Assembly: GCF_025353065.1 (NCBI RefSeq)
Contig: NZ_JANXRJ010000037.1
Span: 1 to 49,686, forward strand
Origin: Lapillicoccus sp.
GTDB lineage: Bacteria > Actinomycetota > Actinomycetes > Actinomycetales > Dermatophilaceae
Length of the DNA: 49,686 nt
Reading direction: 5' to 3'
Position numbers and translations under genes: made by a program. Below, piece after piece: positions 7,771 through 16,426 of this stretch (the stretch's first letter is position 1; each line of letters starts with the position of its first letter). The notes under the pieces were generated by a model. It saw only the letters and a list, made by a program, of their open reading frames with translations. It did no database searches and had not been told where the DNA came from.

Positions 7771-8871
7771 ATGACAGAGCTGCTGGGGATCGGCGAGCTC
7801 GCGCGGGCGAGCGGTCTCACGGTCAGCGCGCTGCGCTTCTACGACCGCGAGGGCGTCCTCGCGCCAGCCGTCGTCGATCCGGCCACGGGCTACCGCCGGT
7901 ATGCCGCCGCCCAGCTGCGTCTCGCCCGTCTCGTCGCGGGGATGCGCCGGATCGGGGTCCCGCTGGCCGACATCGCCGTCGCCGTGGACCACCTCGGGAG
8001 CGGCCCAGACGGGGACGGAGATGTCGCCTCGGTCCGTGGGATCGTCGCCGGCCACGTCGCCCGGCTGGAGGAGGGGTTGGTGGACGCGCGCCGGGAAGCG
8101 GGCCGGTTGATGACGCTGCTCGCCGACGCGGGCGACGAGGGCTGTGCGGGCACGACGACGGCGACAGAGGAGTGGGTGGTGGACGGGGTCCAGCTCGTCG
8201 CCGTCCTGCTCGCCGTCCGGTTCGCGGTCGGCTCGGACCCGGACTTCCCCGTCCTCCACGGGGTGCTGCTCGAGCTCGACGGGACGACCTGTCGGGCAGT
8301 CGCCACCGACCGCTTCCGGATGGCTGTCGCGGACGCTCCGGTCCACCGGAGGACGGAGACCGCGACCACCACTGCCGTGGCCCCGACGACGTGGGTGGGC
8401 GAGGTCATCGCGACGAGGCCCACCGGGCGGGTGCGGATCGCTATCTCCCACACAGTGATCCGACTGGAGACAGCATCCGGAGACGTCGTGGAGGAGCGGT
8501 TGGTGCCGGGTGACTACCCCGACCACCGTCGTCTCCTCGACCACCTGCAGCACCTCGGCGAGGGGGAAGCGGACGCGAGCGCCCTGGCGACCCTGGTGCG
8601 GGCGGCGAGCCCGCGGCATACGGGAGAGGACGGCGCGGACCTCGTCGTCCTCTCCCTGAGCGACGACCGGCTCAGCGTCGACGAGGGACCCGGGGTGGCG
8701 GTGCGCCGCGAGTTCCTCCTCGACGCCCTCGATGCGGTGGAGGCCTCGGGACAGCAGCCCGTCCTCCGTCTGGACGGCCCGATCACGCCGTTGGTCATCG
8801 CCGGCAGGGGTGGGACCGAGACGACCTGGTCCCTCCTGATGCCGGTGCGGCTCCCGGACAGAGCCGGATGA
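7771..8871 (+). CDS. MerR HTH regulator fused to beta-clamp-like (DnaN-type) domains
   Basis: Protein of 366 aa. Residues 1-75 form a MerR winged HTH (IGELARASGLTVSALRFYDR, then GYRRYAAAQL), followed by the dimer helix to about 125. The C-terminal 240 residues resemble two domains of the DNA polymerase III beta subunit: AVATDRFRMAVA, then VPGDYPDHRRLLDH (compare the clamp's GEFPDYRRLLP), and the terminal LLMPVRL. This is a sensor/effector domain unlike usual MerR ligand pockets. The gene sits behind its own MerR operator with 19-bp spacing and overlaps the next reading frame by ATGA. Proteins of this build occur in actinobacteria, but I know of no assigned function. A DNA-replication or repair-linked regulator is inference. 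Confidence 0.82.
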   Translation: MTELLGIGELARASGLTVSALRFYDREGVLAPAVVDPATGYRRYAAAQLRLARLVAGMRRIGVPLADIAVAVDHLGSGPDGDGDVASVRGIVAGHVARLEEGLVDARREAGRLMTLLADAGDEGCAGTTTATEEWVVDGVQLVAVLLAVRFAVGSDPDFPVLHGVLLELDGTTCRAVATDRFRMAVADAPVHRRTETATTTAVAPTTWVGEVIATRPTGRVRIAISHTVIRLETASGDVVEERLVPGDYPDHRRLLDHLQHLGEGEADASALATLVRAASPRHTGEDGADLVVLSLSDDRLSVDEGPGVAVRREFLLDALDAVEASGQQPVLRLDGPITPLVIAGRGGTETTWSLLMPVRLPDRAG

Positions 8872-9225
8872 GCGTCCTCACCCACCCACCGCTGCCGGTT
8901 CTGCGGCCACCTCGAGGACCGGCAGGCCGCCCGCGAGCGCGGCTACCAGCCGTGCCCGTGCTGCAACGGCGCCCGATCGAGCCCCGACCCCGACCCCGAC
9001 CTCGACCCCGAGCTGCACCCGACCTACGCGCTCCCCGGACACCTTCCCGAGCCGCTCTGGGCACCCGGAGCGACCCGCAACGCCGGCACCTCGCACACGA
9101 CACGGACCTGCGCCTGCGAGCGCTGCCGGGCCGTCGCCCGCGAGGCAGAAGACCCTGACGACGGCGAGGATTCGGCCGCAGCCCGATCGACTGGCAAACT
9201 GGGGGAGTCTTTACCTCTGCCGTGA
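8868..9225 (+). pseudogene. small zinc-ribbon protein gene, apparently frame-disrupted
   Basis: An ATG at 8868 overlaps the MerR/clamp stop (ATGA), the classic coupled start, but its frame soon becomes Arg/Pro-rich nonsense. From about 8887 to the TGA at 9223-9225 the frame one base further on reads a convincing protein with high GC at third positions. It has CRFCGH, a CPCC pair, an acidic Asp-Pro stretch, then TCACERC, suggesting two zinc knuckles. No ATG, GTG or TTG exists in that frame between the preceding stop and the first cysteine. Removing one C from the run CACCCACCCACC near 8879-8890 would restore one continuous protein of about 118 aa. It may be a true frameshift, a sequence error or a programmed shift. 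Family not recognised. Confidence 0.5.
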
Positions 9226-9279
9226 CGGCGCACCAATGACGCGAGCACTCCGACGGCCCCACCTGACCGAAGGACCATC

Positions 9280-10878
9280 GTGATCGTCGCTACCGGGATC
9301 GAGCTGCGTGCTGGGTCCCGACTCCTGCTCGACAACGCGACCTTCCGCATCGCCCAGGGCGACCGGGTCGGGCTCGTCGGGCGCAACGGCGCCGGCAAGA
9401 CGACCCTCACCAAGGTCCTCGCGAGGGAGGCGCAGGCCGCCAAGGGCGACGTGACTTCCTCGGGCGAGGTGGGCTACCTCCCGCAGGACCCGCGAACCGG
9501 CGACATGGAGGTGCTCGCCCGCGACCGCATCCTCGCCGCCCGCGGCCTCGACACGATCATCCGCAACCTGCGCGAGACCGAGAAGGCGATGGCCTCCGAG
9601 GACGAGGTGGTGCACGAGAAGGCGATGCGGCGTTACAGCCGGCTCGACGACGAGTTCACCGCCCAGGGTGGGTATGCCGCGGAGTCCGAGGCCGCGAGCA
9701 TCGCGTCCGCCCTCGCGCTCGACGAGCGCATCCTCGACCAGCCGCTGCGCACCCTGTCGGGTGGCCAGCGCCGCCGCGTCGAGCTGTCGCGCATCCTGTT
9801 CTCGGGGGCGAGCACCCTGCTCCTCGACGAGCCGACCAACCACCTCGACGCCGACTCGGTCCTCTGGCTGCGGGACTACCTCAAGAGCTACAAGGGCGGC
9901 CTCGTGATCATCAGCCACGACGTCGCGATCCTCGACTCGATCGTCAACCGCGTCTTCCACCTCGACGCCAACCGCGCCGAGATGGACATCTACAACATCG
10001 GCTGGAAGTCCTACCTCACCCAGCGCGAGACCGACGAGAGGCGCCGCAAGCGCGAGCGCCAGAACGCCGAGAAGAAGGCCGGGGTGCTGATGGCCCAGGC
10101 CGACAAGATGCGGGCCAAGGCGACGAAAGCCGTTGCGGCACAGAACATGGCGCGTCGCGCCGAGCGGCTGCTGGCCGGCATCGAGGGGGAGCGGGTCGTC
10201 GACAAGGTCGCCAAGCTGCGCTTCCCGGAGCCGGCGCCGTGCGGCAAGACGCCGCTCCGCGCGTCCGGGCTGTCCCGCACCTACGGCTCGCTCGAGGTCT
10301 TCGTCGACGTCGACCTCGCGATCGACCGCGGCTCGCGCGTCGTGGTCCTCGGGCTCAACGGTGCCGGCAAGACGACGCTGCTGCGGATGCTCGCCGGGGT
10401 CGACGCACCCGACACCGGTCAGGTCGAGCCGGGTCACGGGCTGAAGCTGGGCTACTACGCCCAGGAGCACGAGAACCTCGACATCGAGCGCACCGTCCTC
10501 GAGAACATGAAGACCGCGGCCCCGGAGCTCGGCGAGACTGACGTCCGCAAGACGCTCGGCTCGTTCCTCTTCTCCGGCGATGACGTGCTCAAGCCCGCCA
10601 AGGTCCTCTCCGGTGGCGAGAAGACCCGGCTCTCCCTGGCGATGCTCGTCGTCTCCTCGGCCAACGTCCTGCTCCTCGACGAGCCCACCAACAACCTCGA
10701 CCCCGCCTCCCGCGCCGAGATCCTCGGGGCGCTGGGCACCTACAAGGGCGCCGTCGTCCTGGTCAGTCACGACGAGGGCGCCGTCGAGGCGCTCGAGCCC
10801 GAGCGGATCCTGCTGCTGCCCGACGGCGTCGAGGACCTCTGGGGTCCCGACTACCTCGACCTCATCTCGCTGGCCTGA
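9280..10878 (+). CDS. ABC-F family ATPase (ribosome-associated)
   Basis: Soluble protein of 532 aa with two ABC domains and no membrane segments. First site: Walker A GRNGAGKTTL, signature LSGGQRRRVEL, Walker B LLLDEPTNHLD. Second: GLNGAGKTTL, LSGGEKTRLSLA, LLLDEPTNNLDP. The basic, helical inter-domain linker (ERRRKRERQNAEKK and AQADKMRAKATKAV) is the tRNA-probing arm expected of ABC-F translation factors. Members rescue stalled ribosomes or protect against antibiotics; which applies here is not visible. The start is GTG 9280 with GAAGGA 8 nt upstream. The convergent stop of the FNT channel gene lies 40 bp away. Confidence 0.9.
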   Translation: MIVATGIELRAGSRLLLDNATFRIAQGDRVGLVGRNGAGKTTLTKVLAREAQAAKGDVTSSGEVGYLPQDPRTGDMEVLARDRILAARGLDTIIRNLRETEKAMASEDEVVHEKAMRRYSRLDDEFTAQGGYAAESEAASIASALALDERILDQPLRTLSGGQRRRVELSRILFSGASTLLLDEPTNHLDADSVLWLRDYLKSYKGGLVIISHDVAILDSIVNRVFHLDANRAEMDIYNIGWKSYLTQRETDERRRKRERQNAEKKAGVLMAQADKMRAKATKAVAAQNMARRAERLLAGIEGERVVDKVAKLRFPEPAPCGKTPLRASGLSRTYGSLEVFVDVDLAIDRGSRVVVLGLNGAGKTTLLRMLAGVDAPDTGQVEPGHGLKLGYYAQEHENLDIERTVLENMKTAAPELGETDVRKTLGSFLFSGDDVLKPAKVLSGGEKTRLSLAMLVVSSANVLLLDEPTNNLDPASRAEILGALGTYKGAVVLVSHDEGAVEALEPERILLLPDGVEDLWGPDYLDLISLA

Positions 10879-10918
10879 CGACCGCCCGACGAGCCCGGCG
10901 CACGCCCGTGGTCGTGGG

Positions 10919-11713
10919 TCAGTCGTCCTGGTGCGCTGCGGTCCGGCTCTTCCTGTCCAGGGCGTCCTTGCTGCGGACGATGCGGGTCGCCGTGACCAGC
11001 AGGATGCCACCGGCCATGTTGGCGAGCACCACCCACCACTCGAAGCCGAGCCAGTCGAGGTAGGTCACGCCCGACCCGGAGAGGATGGCCCCGAAGAGCA
11101 GGAGCGCGTCCAGCACGCTGTGCAGCACCCCGGTGCCGGCCACGACGAAGGCGATGCCCACCGTGGCGGCGACCTTGGCCATCTCGTCGTCGGTGCCGTT
11201 GTGCATCCGCGTCATCAGGGTCAGGGCCGCACCGGCCAGGACGGCGAGGGCGAGCGAGCTCCAGGTCGGTCCGGTCGACGCGAAGTGCGCCCCCCGAGTC
11301 GCCAGCAGGCCGTGCAGCTCGGGGAAGCCCAGGACGATCAGCCCCATCGCCACCCACCCGCCGACCATGTTCCCGACGAAGGTCCCACCCCAGAGCCGGA
11401 GCAGCTGCGGCACCGTGCCCTCCTTGGCGAAGACCGTCGTCACCGGCACGAGGAACCCCTCGGTGAACAGCTCGCTGTGACCCAGCTGCAGCGCGAGGAA
11501 CCCGACGCTGAAGGCCAGCGCGCCGAGCAGGACGCTGCCGGTCTGGTGCTCCACGACCAAGAGGGCGAGGACGCCGAACGCCAGCTCGCTGCCGCCGACC
11601 ATTCCGGTCAGGAGCTGCTGGGGGAACGACCGGTGCAGTCGCGGCTTCCCGAGCTCGATGATGCGGTCGACCGCCTCGTCGAGCTCGCCCTCTCTGGTGT
11701 CGTGCTCGCTCAT
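10919..11713 (-). CDS. formate/nitrite transporter (FNT) family channel
   Basis: Polytopic membrane protein of 264 aa with about six hydrophobic helices. FNT features include FPQQLLTGMVGGSELAFG near the N-terminus, GHSELFTEGFLVPV in the centre, GTFVGNMVGGW, and a late HSVLDALLLFGA. The N-terminus is charged and cytosolic, as in the YfdC-like branch. The channel would pass formate, nitrite or a related small anion. ATG 11713 is preferred to GTG 11761, which adds an atypical lead; neither has a strong ribosome-binding site. It is monocistronic and divergent from the alcohol dehydrogenase gene. Confidence 0.82.
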   Translation of the reverse strand: MSEHDTREGELDEAVDRIIELGKPRLHRSFPQQLLTGMVGGSELAFGVLALLVVEHQTGSVLLGALAFSVGFLALQLGHSELFTEGFLVPVTTVFAKEGTVPQLLRLWGGTFVGNMVGGWVAMGLIVLGFPELHGLLATRGAHFASTGPTWSSLALAVLAGAALTLMTRMHNGTDDEMAKVAATVGIAFVVAGTGVLHSVLDALLLFGAILSGSGVTYLDWLGFEWWVVLANMAGGILLVTATRIVRSKDALDRKSRTAAHQDD

Positions 11714-11818
11714 GGCCTTGATGTGCCCCACGCGGCCCGATCCGACACCGCTGGACCACACTGGTCGTCACTGACGGAGCCAGGGACGGGTGCGGGCGCG
11801 AGGGAAGAGGTGGTCGAG

Positions 11819-12865
11819 GTGCGGGCGGTGGTCTATCCGACCTATCAGGTGGTGCCGGACCTGATCGAGGTCCCTGACCCGTCCGCGCCGGACGGTGGGG
11901 TCGTCGTCGACGTCCTGGCGACCGGGGTATGCCGCTCCGACTGGCACGCGTGGATGGGTCACGACCCCGTGGTGTTGCCGCACGTGCCCGGCCACGAGCT
12001 CTCCGGGACAGTGGCCGAGGTGGGCGCCGGTGTCGAGCGGTGGCGGGTCGGCGACCGGGTGACGGTGCCGTTCGTCTGTGGCTGCGGCCGGTGCGACTGG
12101 TGCCGCGCCGGCGAGGCGCAGGTGTGCCCCGAGCAGACCCAGCCGGGCTTCACCCACTGGGGGTCGTTCGCCGACCAGGTCGTCCTCCACGCCGTGGACC
12201 TCAACCTCGTCGCCCTTCCCGACGCGGTCGATGACGTCGCTGCGGCGTCGTTGGGATGCCGCTTCGCCACGGCATACCGGGGGCTCACCGCGCACGGCGG
12301 ACTCGCCCCCGAGCAGTGGCTCGCCGTCCACGGAGCCGGCGGGGTCGGCCTCTCCGCGTTGATGATCGGGGTCGCGCTCGGGGCGCGGGTGCTCGTCACG
12401 GACCCCGCACCCGCGGCCCGCGCCCTCGCGCTCGAGCTGGGCGCGGAGATCGTCCTCGACCCCGGCGCAGGTGACCGTTCCGCGGACACGGTCGCCGCCA
12501 TCGTCGAGGCCACCCGCGGGGGGGCCCACGTCGGCGTGGACGCCGTGGGGTCGGCCACCGTCGCCGTCACGTCGGTGTCCTCGCTGCGACGTCGGGGGCG
12601 GCACGTGCAGGTCGGGCTGCTCTTCGGCCCGGACGCCACGCCGCCCCTGCCGATGGACCGCGTGGTCGCCCTCGAGCTGTCCGTCCACGGTTCGCACGGG
12701 ATGGCCGCCCACGACTACCCGCCGCTGCTGGCGATGCTGGCCGACGGGAGCCTGGATCCCGGCCGGCTGGTGACGCGGATCGTCGACCTCGAGGGTGCGG
12801 GGGCAGCCCTGAGTCTGATGGGGGCACCGGGCGCGGGGGCCGGAGTGACCATCGTTCGGCCCTGA
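11819..12865 (+). CDS. zinc-dependent alcohol dehydrogenase (MDR family)
   Basis: Medium-chain dehydrogenase of 348 aa. The catalytic zinc Cys38 is in GVCRSDWHAW with the GHE motif following at PGHELSG; the structural zinc site CGCGRCDWCRAGEAQVC has the four-cysteine spacing; the NAD(P) Rossmann motif is GAGGVGLSALMIG. It should oxidise an alcohol or reduce an aldehyde; the substrate is unknown. GTG 11819 has AAGAGG at 11805-11810 with 8-nt spacing, which decides the start against GTG 11810. Confidence 0.87.
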   Translation: MRAVVYPTYQVVPDLIEVPDPSAPDGGVVVDVLATGVCRSDWHAWMGHDPVVLPHVPGHELSGTVAEVGAGVERWRVGDRVTVPFVCGCGRCDWCRAGEAQVCPEQTQPGFTHWGSFADQVVLHAVDLNLVALPDAVDDVAAASLGCRFATAYRGLTAHGGLAPEQWLAVHGAGGVGLSALMIGVALGARVLVTDPAPAARALALELGAEIVLDPGAGDRSADTVAAIVEATRGGAHVGVDAVGSATVAVTSVSSLRRRGRHVQVGLLFGPDATPPLPMDRVVALELSVHGSHGMAAHDYPPLLAMLADGSLDPGRLVTRIVDLEGAGAALSLMGAPGAGAGVTIVRP

Positions 12866-13014
12866 AACGGCCTGCTCGGAGTTAAACTACGTGCAGCGTC
12901 CGCGGTGCACCTCCTCGACTTGCGTACCATCCGAGGGAACGCCGGGGCCGTGGAGGGCGCCGCACTGAAGATCCGGGGGAGCGCCCTTCCCCGTCGCAGC
13001 AGGAGGGTAGGGGG

Positions 13015-13581
13015 ATGGCGGTGACGGCTCGACGCCCCGACGGCGTCCTCATGACGGTCGCGCTGGCCAGCGCGCTGGTGCTCACGGCCTGCTCGGGCAC
13101 GGGCGGCTCGACGCTCCCGGCCTACAGCGGCACGTCTGCCGCCTCCTCGGGCGCGTCCTCGGGCGGGACCTCCGCGGTCACCGGCTCCCCGGACGACCAG
13201 GCAGTGGTTGCGGCGCTGAACGCCTACACGACCGCGGTCGACACCTTCGCCGGCGGTCGTGCGCTCGACATGACCGCCCTTCGCAAGGTCGCTGCCGAGC
13301 CGTTCGCAACGCAGATCGGCAAGAACCTCGTGACCACCCAGGGCGCCGGCTACAAGGTCCTGGGCAAGACGGTGGTCACGGTGAAGACGGCGACCGTCAC
13401 GGGCGGCGTGGCGAGTATCACCGCGTGCCTCGACGCCACGTCGGTGTACGCCGTGACGGCGACGGCGACCTCCACAGCAGGCGCCCAGCCGGGCGAGGCA
13501 ACAACATCGACCTTCACGCTCACCCGGGCCTCGGGCGCGTGGCTGGTCTCGGGAGTCAAGGCGGTCGGCCCATGTCACTAA
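13015..13581 (+). CDS. putative lipoprotein of unknown function
   Basis: Exported protein of 188 aa. An N-terminal basic stretch and hydrophobic core end in the lipobox LVLTAC, with the lipidated cysteine at position 26. A Ser/Gly/Thr-rich linker (about 27-58) leads to a roughly 125-residue domain with two cysteines (Cys142 and Cys187, approximate). The layout resembles SnoaL/NTF2-like exported domains, but I do not recognise the family. ATG 13015 has GGAGGG about 9 nt upstream. The next gene starts 11 bp after its stop, so the two are probably one operon exporting cell-surface proteins. Confidence 0.7.
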   Translation: MAVTARRPDGVLMTVALASALVLTACSGTGGSTLPAYSGTSAASSGASSGGTSAVTGSPDDQAVVAALNAYTTAVDTFAGGRALDMTALRKVAAEPFATQIGKNLVTTQGAGYKVLGKTVVTVKTATVTGGVASITACLDATSVYAVTATATSTAGAQPGEATTSTFTLTRASGAWLVSGVKAVGPCH

Positions 13582-13592
13582 GGAGATGTTCG

Positions 13593-14507
13593 GTGCGAAG
13601 CGTGGTGCGAGTAGTCGTGGTGGCGATGTTGGGGCTGGTCTGTGCTGTCGCGCTGCCGGTGGGGTCGGCATCAGCAGACCCGGCCTGTCTCATCCGGGTG
13701 CCGCACTTCGACCCGTCGACGGGCCAGCTCGTCTACGTGTGTACGAAGTGGGGGCCGGGCACCCCGGGTGGTCCTGGAGGACCGGGAGCACCGGGTCCCG
13801 GCCCGGGCGGGCCCACTACCCCTCTGTGTCAGCTGGATGCCGGCTACACCTACTGCCAGAGCGCCACCAGCGAGTGCTACGACGGGCCCTGGATCGCGCC
13901 GGTCCTCGCCCCACCGGGCACGCAGCCACCCGGTTCGACCGCGATGATCCGCTACTGCCTCAAGCCCGGGACCTTCGGCCCGCCGGTTCCGACGCCGTTC
14001 TGGTCGGGTGGTACGGCGGGTCCGCCCCCACCACCACCCCTGCCGGTGCAGGCCGCCGACGCGATCGGCAAGCTCGGCCTGCCGCACGGTGCGCTGGCGT
14101 TCAACCCCTCGACCCGCACCCTCGTCGACCTGCCGACGTGGCTGTGGATGTCGGGCCTCGGAGGAGAGCGGCGTGGGTCGTCCGCGTTCGGGCTGGTCGC
14201 CATCGCCACGCCCGACCACATCCAGTTCACCCCCGGGGACGGGTCGGCCGGCCTGAGCTGCCCCTGGGTCACCTCGGCGGCCCAGGCGTCGAGCCAGTGC
14301 ACCTACGCCTATCAGATGTCCTCCGTCCACGGGTCCGCCTCGGTCGACGGCCAGCCCGCGTTCGCGGCCACGGCGACGCCGGTCTGGAAGCTGACCTTCG
14401 TCAATGCGGGAGCACCGGTGGTCATCCCTGGCTTCGGTCCCTTCATCTCCGGACCGACGGCGACCGCCGCGATCCCCGTTGCCGAGGTCCAGGCCATCAC
14501 CCAGTAG
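13593..14507 (+). CDS. secreted Gly/Pro-rich protein of unknown function
   Basis: Secreted protein of 304 aa. The signal peptide runs to about residue 29, with cleavage after SASA. A short Cys-containing segment (ACLIRVPHFDPSTGQLVYVC) is followed by a collagen-like GPG/GGPG tract, a second Cys-rich segment and a proline run, then a roughly 170-residue globular part with two more cysteines. The cysteine number suggests disulfides outside the cell. GTG 13593 has AAGGAGA 7 nt upstream and gives a clean signal peptide; ATG 13572 in the same frame overlaps the preceding gene. Family not recognised. Confidence 0.68.
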   Translation: MRSVVRVVVVAMLGLVCAVALPVGSASADPACLIRVPHFDPSTGQLVYVCTKWGPGTPGGPGGPGAPGPGPGGPTTPLCQLDAGYTYCQSATSECYDGPWIAPVLAPPGTQPPGSTAMIRYCLKPGTFGPPVPTPFWSGGTAGPPPPPPLPVQAADAIGKLGLPHGALAFNPSTRTLVDLPTWLWMSGLGGERRGSSAFGLVAIATPDHIQFTPGDGSAGLSCPWVTSAAQASSQCTYAYQMSSVHGSASVDGQPAFAATATPVWKLTFVNAGAPVVIPGFGPFISGPTATAAIPVAEVQAITQ

Positions 14508-14612
14508 GGGGATCCCGCCCGCTCCCGCCACGGCAGCCCGCAAGGTCCTATTTCCTGCTGATCCAGTAGGGCTCTGTGCGTCCTCATGCATATAACCCAG
14601 CGCATCGGTTCA

Positions 14613-14655
14613 GATAATGGACAGTTATGCGAGGGGGAAGAATCCGGCGCAAACT
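14613..14655 (+). promoter_or_regulatory. candidate promoter region of sirA-cysH-cysG
   Basis: An unusually AT-rich patch holds GATAAT at 14613-14618. A second candidate -10, CAAACT at 14650-14655, starts 12 nt before GTG 14662 and would make sirA leaderless. No clear -35 or repressor dyad was seen. The rest of 14508-14661 shows nothing else. Confidence 0.35.
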
Positions 14656-14661
14656 GACAAC

Positions 14662-16377
14662 GTGTCCTCGACGTCCACCCGCGCACCCCTCACCTCCCCA
14701 GCAGCGCCCGCGGCCGGCCGCCCCCAGCGGCAGGCCGGCAAGGCGACAGGCGCCTGGGCCGACGGCGACCGGACCCCGCTGAACCACAACGAGGCCATCA
14801 AGGCGGAGGACGACGGTCTCAACGTCCGCCGGCGGATCATCGAGACCTACTCCCGTGAGGGTTTCGACAGCATCATCGACGACGACCTGCGCGGCCGGAT
14901 GCGCTGGTGGGGGCTCTACACCCAGCGCAAGCCCGGCATCGACGGGGGCAGGACCGCGACGCTCGACCCCAGCGAGCTCGACGACGAGTACTTCATGTTG
15001 CGCATCCGCAGCGACGGCGGCGCCCTCTCGGGTGAGCAGCTGCGCACGATCGCCGGCATCAGCACCGAGTTCGCCCGTGGCACCGCCGACGTCACCGACC
15101 GCCAGAACATCCAGCTCCACTGGATCCGGATCCAGGACGTCCCCGAGATCTGGGACCGGCTCGAGGCCGTCCGGCTGATGACCACCGAGGCCTGCGGCGA
15201 CACGCCCCGCGTCATCCTCGGCTCGCCCGTCGCCGGTGTCGCCGCGGACGAGATAATCGACGGCACACCGGCGCTCGAGGCGATCCGCGACCGCTACATC
15301 GGCGACCCGGAGTTCTCCAACCTGCCGCGCAAGTTCAAGACCGCGATCTCCGGCAGCCCGAGCCTCGACGTCACCCACGAGGCCAACGACATCTCCTTCG
15401 TCGGTGTCGTGCACCCCGAGCACGGCCCCGGCTTCGACGTCTGGGTCGGCGGCGGCCTCTCCACCAACCCGATCTTCGCTCAGCGGCTCGGCGCCTGGGT
15501 GCCCCTCGAGGAGGTGCCCGAGGTCTGGAAGGGCGTCGTCTCGATCTTCCGCGACCACGGCTACCGGCGGCTGCGCAACAAGGCGCGGCTGAAGTTCCTG
15601 ATGGCGCAGTGGGGCCCAGAGAAGTTCCGCGAGGTGCTCGAGCGCGACTACCTCGGACGCACCCTCCTCGACGGCCCACCGCCCGCCGATCCCGGCGACC
15701 TCCGCCGTGACCACGTCGGCGTGCACCGCCAGAAGGACGGCCGCCACTGGGTGGGAGTCGCCCCCGTCGCGGGCCGGATCAGCGGGGACACCCTCGTGCG
15801 CCTGGCCGACATCGCCACCACCCACGGCTCCGGCCGCGTGCGTCTCACCGCCCAGCAGAAGCTCCTCGTCCTCGACGTTCCTGCCGACGAGGTCGCCCCA
15901 CTCACCGCCGCCCTCGAGGAGATCGGCCTGACGAGCAGCCCGAGCGAGTTCCGTCGCGGCGTGCTGGCCTGCACGGGCATCGAGTTCTGCAAGCTCGCCC
16001 TCGTCGAGACCAAGGCACGCGCCCGGACGGTCGTCGAGGAGCTCGAGAAGCGGCTGCCCGGGTTCGACGCACCCTTCACCCTCCACGTCAACGGCTGCCC
16101 CAACTCCTGCGCCCGCTTCCAGGTCGCGGACGTCGGTCTCAAGGGCCTGATCATGCAGGACGACGACGGCCAGGACGTCGAGGGCTTCCAGGTCCACCTC
16201 GGCGGCAGCATCGGCGCCGACGCCCAGCTCGCGCGCAAGACCCGTCAGCTGCGGGTCACCGCCGACGCGTTGCCCGACTACGTCGAGCGCCTCGGCGCCC
16301 GCTACCTCGACCAGCGCGAGGACGGTGAGCGGTTCGCCACCTGGGCCCGCCGCGTCGACGAGGACGAGCTGCGATGA
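14662..16377 (+). CDS. sirA: assimilatory ferredoxin-sulfite reductase (SirA/NirA)
   Basis: Siroheme [4Fe-4S] reductase of 571 aa closely matching the mycobacterial SirA/NirA enzyme, which reduces sulfite to sulfide with ferredoxin. Cluster and siroheme cysteines are Cys437, Cys443 (ACTGIEFC), Cys479 and Cys483 (NGCPNSC). Tyr86 in WWGLYTQR and Cys178 in TTEACGD match the covalent Tyr-Cys pair of the mycobacterial enzyme. GVVHPEHGPG and WVGGGLSTNP are typical. GTG 14662 is preferred because ATG 14617 overlaps a -10-like GATAAT. It leads an operon with cysH (49 bp on) and a siroheme synthase, which supplies its cofactor. Confidence 0.93.
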   Translation: MSSTSTRAPLTSPAAPAAGRPQRQAGKATGAWADGDRTPLNHNEAIKAEDDGLNVRRRIIETYSREGFDSIIDDDLRGRMRWWGLYTQRKPGIDGGRTATLDPSELDDEYFMLRIRSDGGALSGEQLRTIAGISTEFARGTADVTDRQNIQLHWIRIQDVPEIWDRLEAVRLMTTEACGDTPRVILGSPVAGVAADEIIDGTPALEAIRDRYIGDPEFSNLPRKFKTAISGSPSLDVTHEANDISFVGVVHPEHGPGFDVWVGGGLSTNPIFAQRLGAWVPLEEVPEVWKGVVSIFRDHGYRRLRNKARLKFLMAQWGPEKFREVLERDYLGRTLLDGPPPADPGDLRRDHVGVHRQKDGRHWVGVAPVAGRISGDTLVRLADIATTHGSGRVRLTAQQKLLVLDVPADEVAPLTAALEEIGLTSSPSEFRRGVLACTGIEFCKLALVETKARARTVVEELEKRLPGFDAPFTLHVNGCPNSCARFQVADVGLKGLIMQDDDGQDVEGFQVHLGGSIGADAQLARKTRQLRVTADALPDYVERLGARYLDQREDGERFATWARRVDEDELR

Positions 16378-16426
16378 CGTCCCGACCAGCCGTGCCCAGC
16401 CGTCCGTCGACCCGAGGAGGAACCCC

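Noticed and set aside
8868-9158. Arg/Pro-rich 96-residue protein from ATG 8868
   Set aside because: The sequence is typical off-frame reading; the neighbouring frame carries spaced cysteines and natural codon use.
13015-14507. Phage or plasmid insertion carrying the exported protein pair
   Set aside because: No integrase, att-like repeats or composition change; the GGCATAC word density and codon use do not mark a border.
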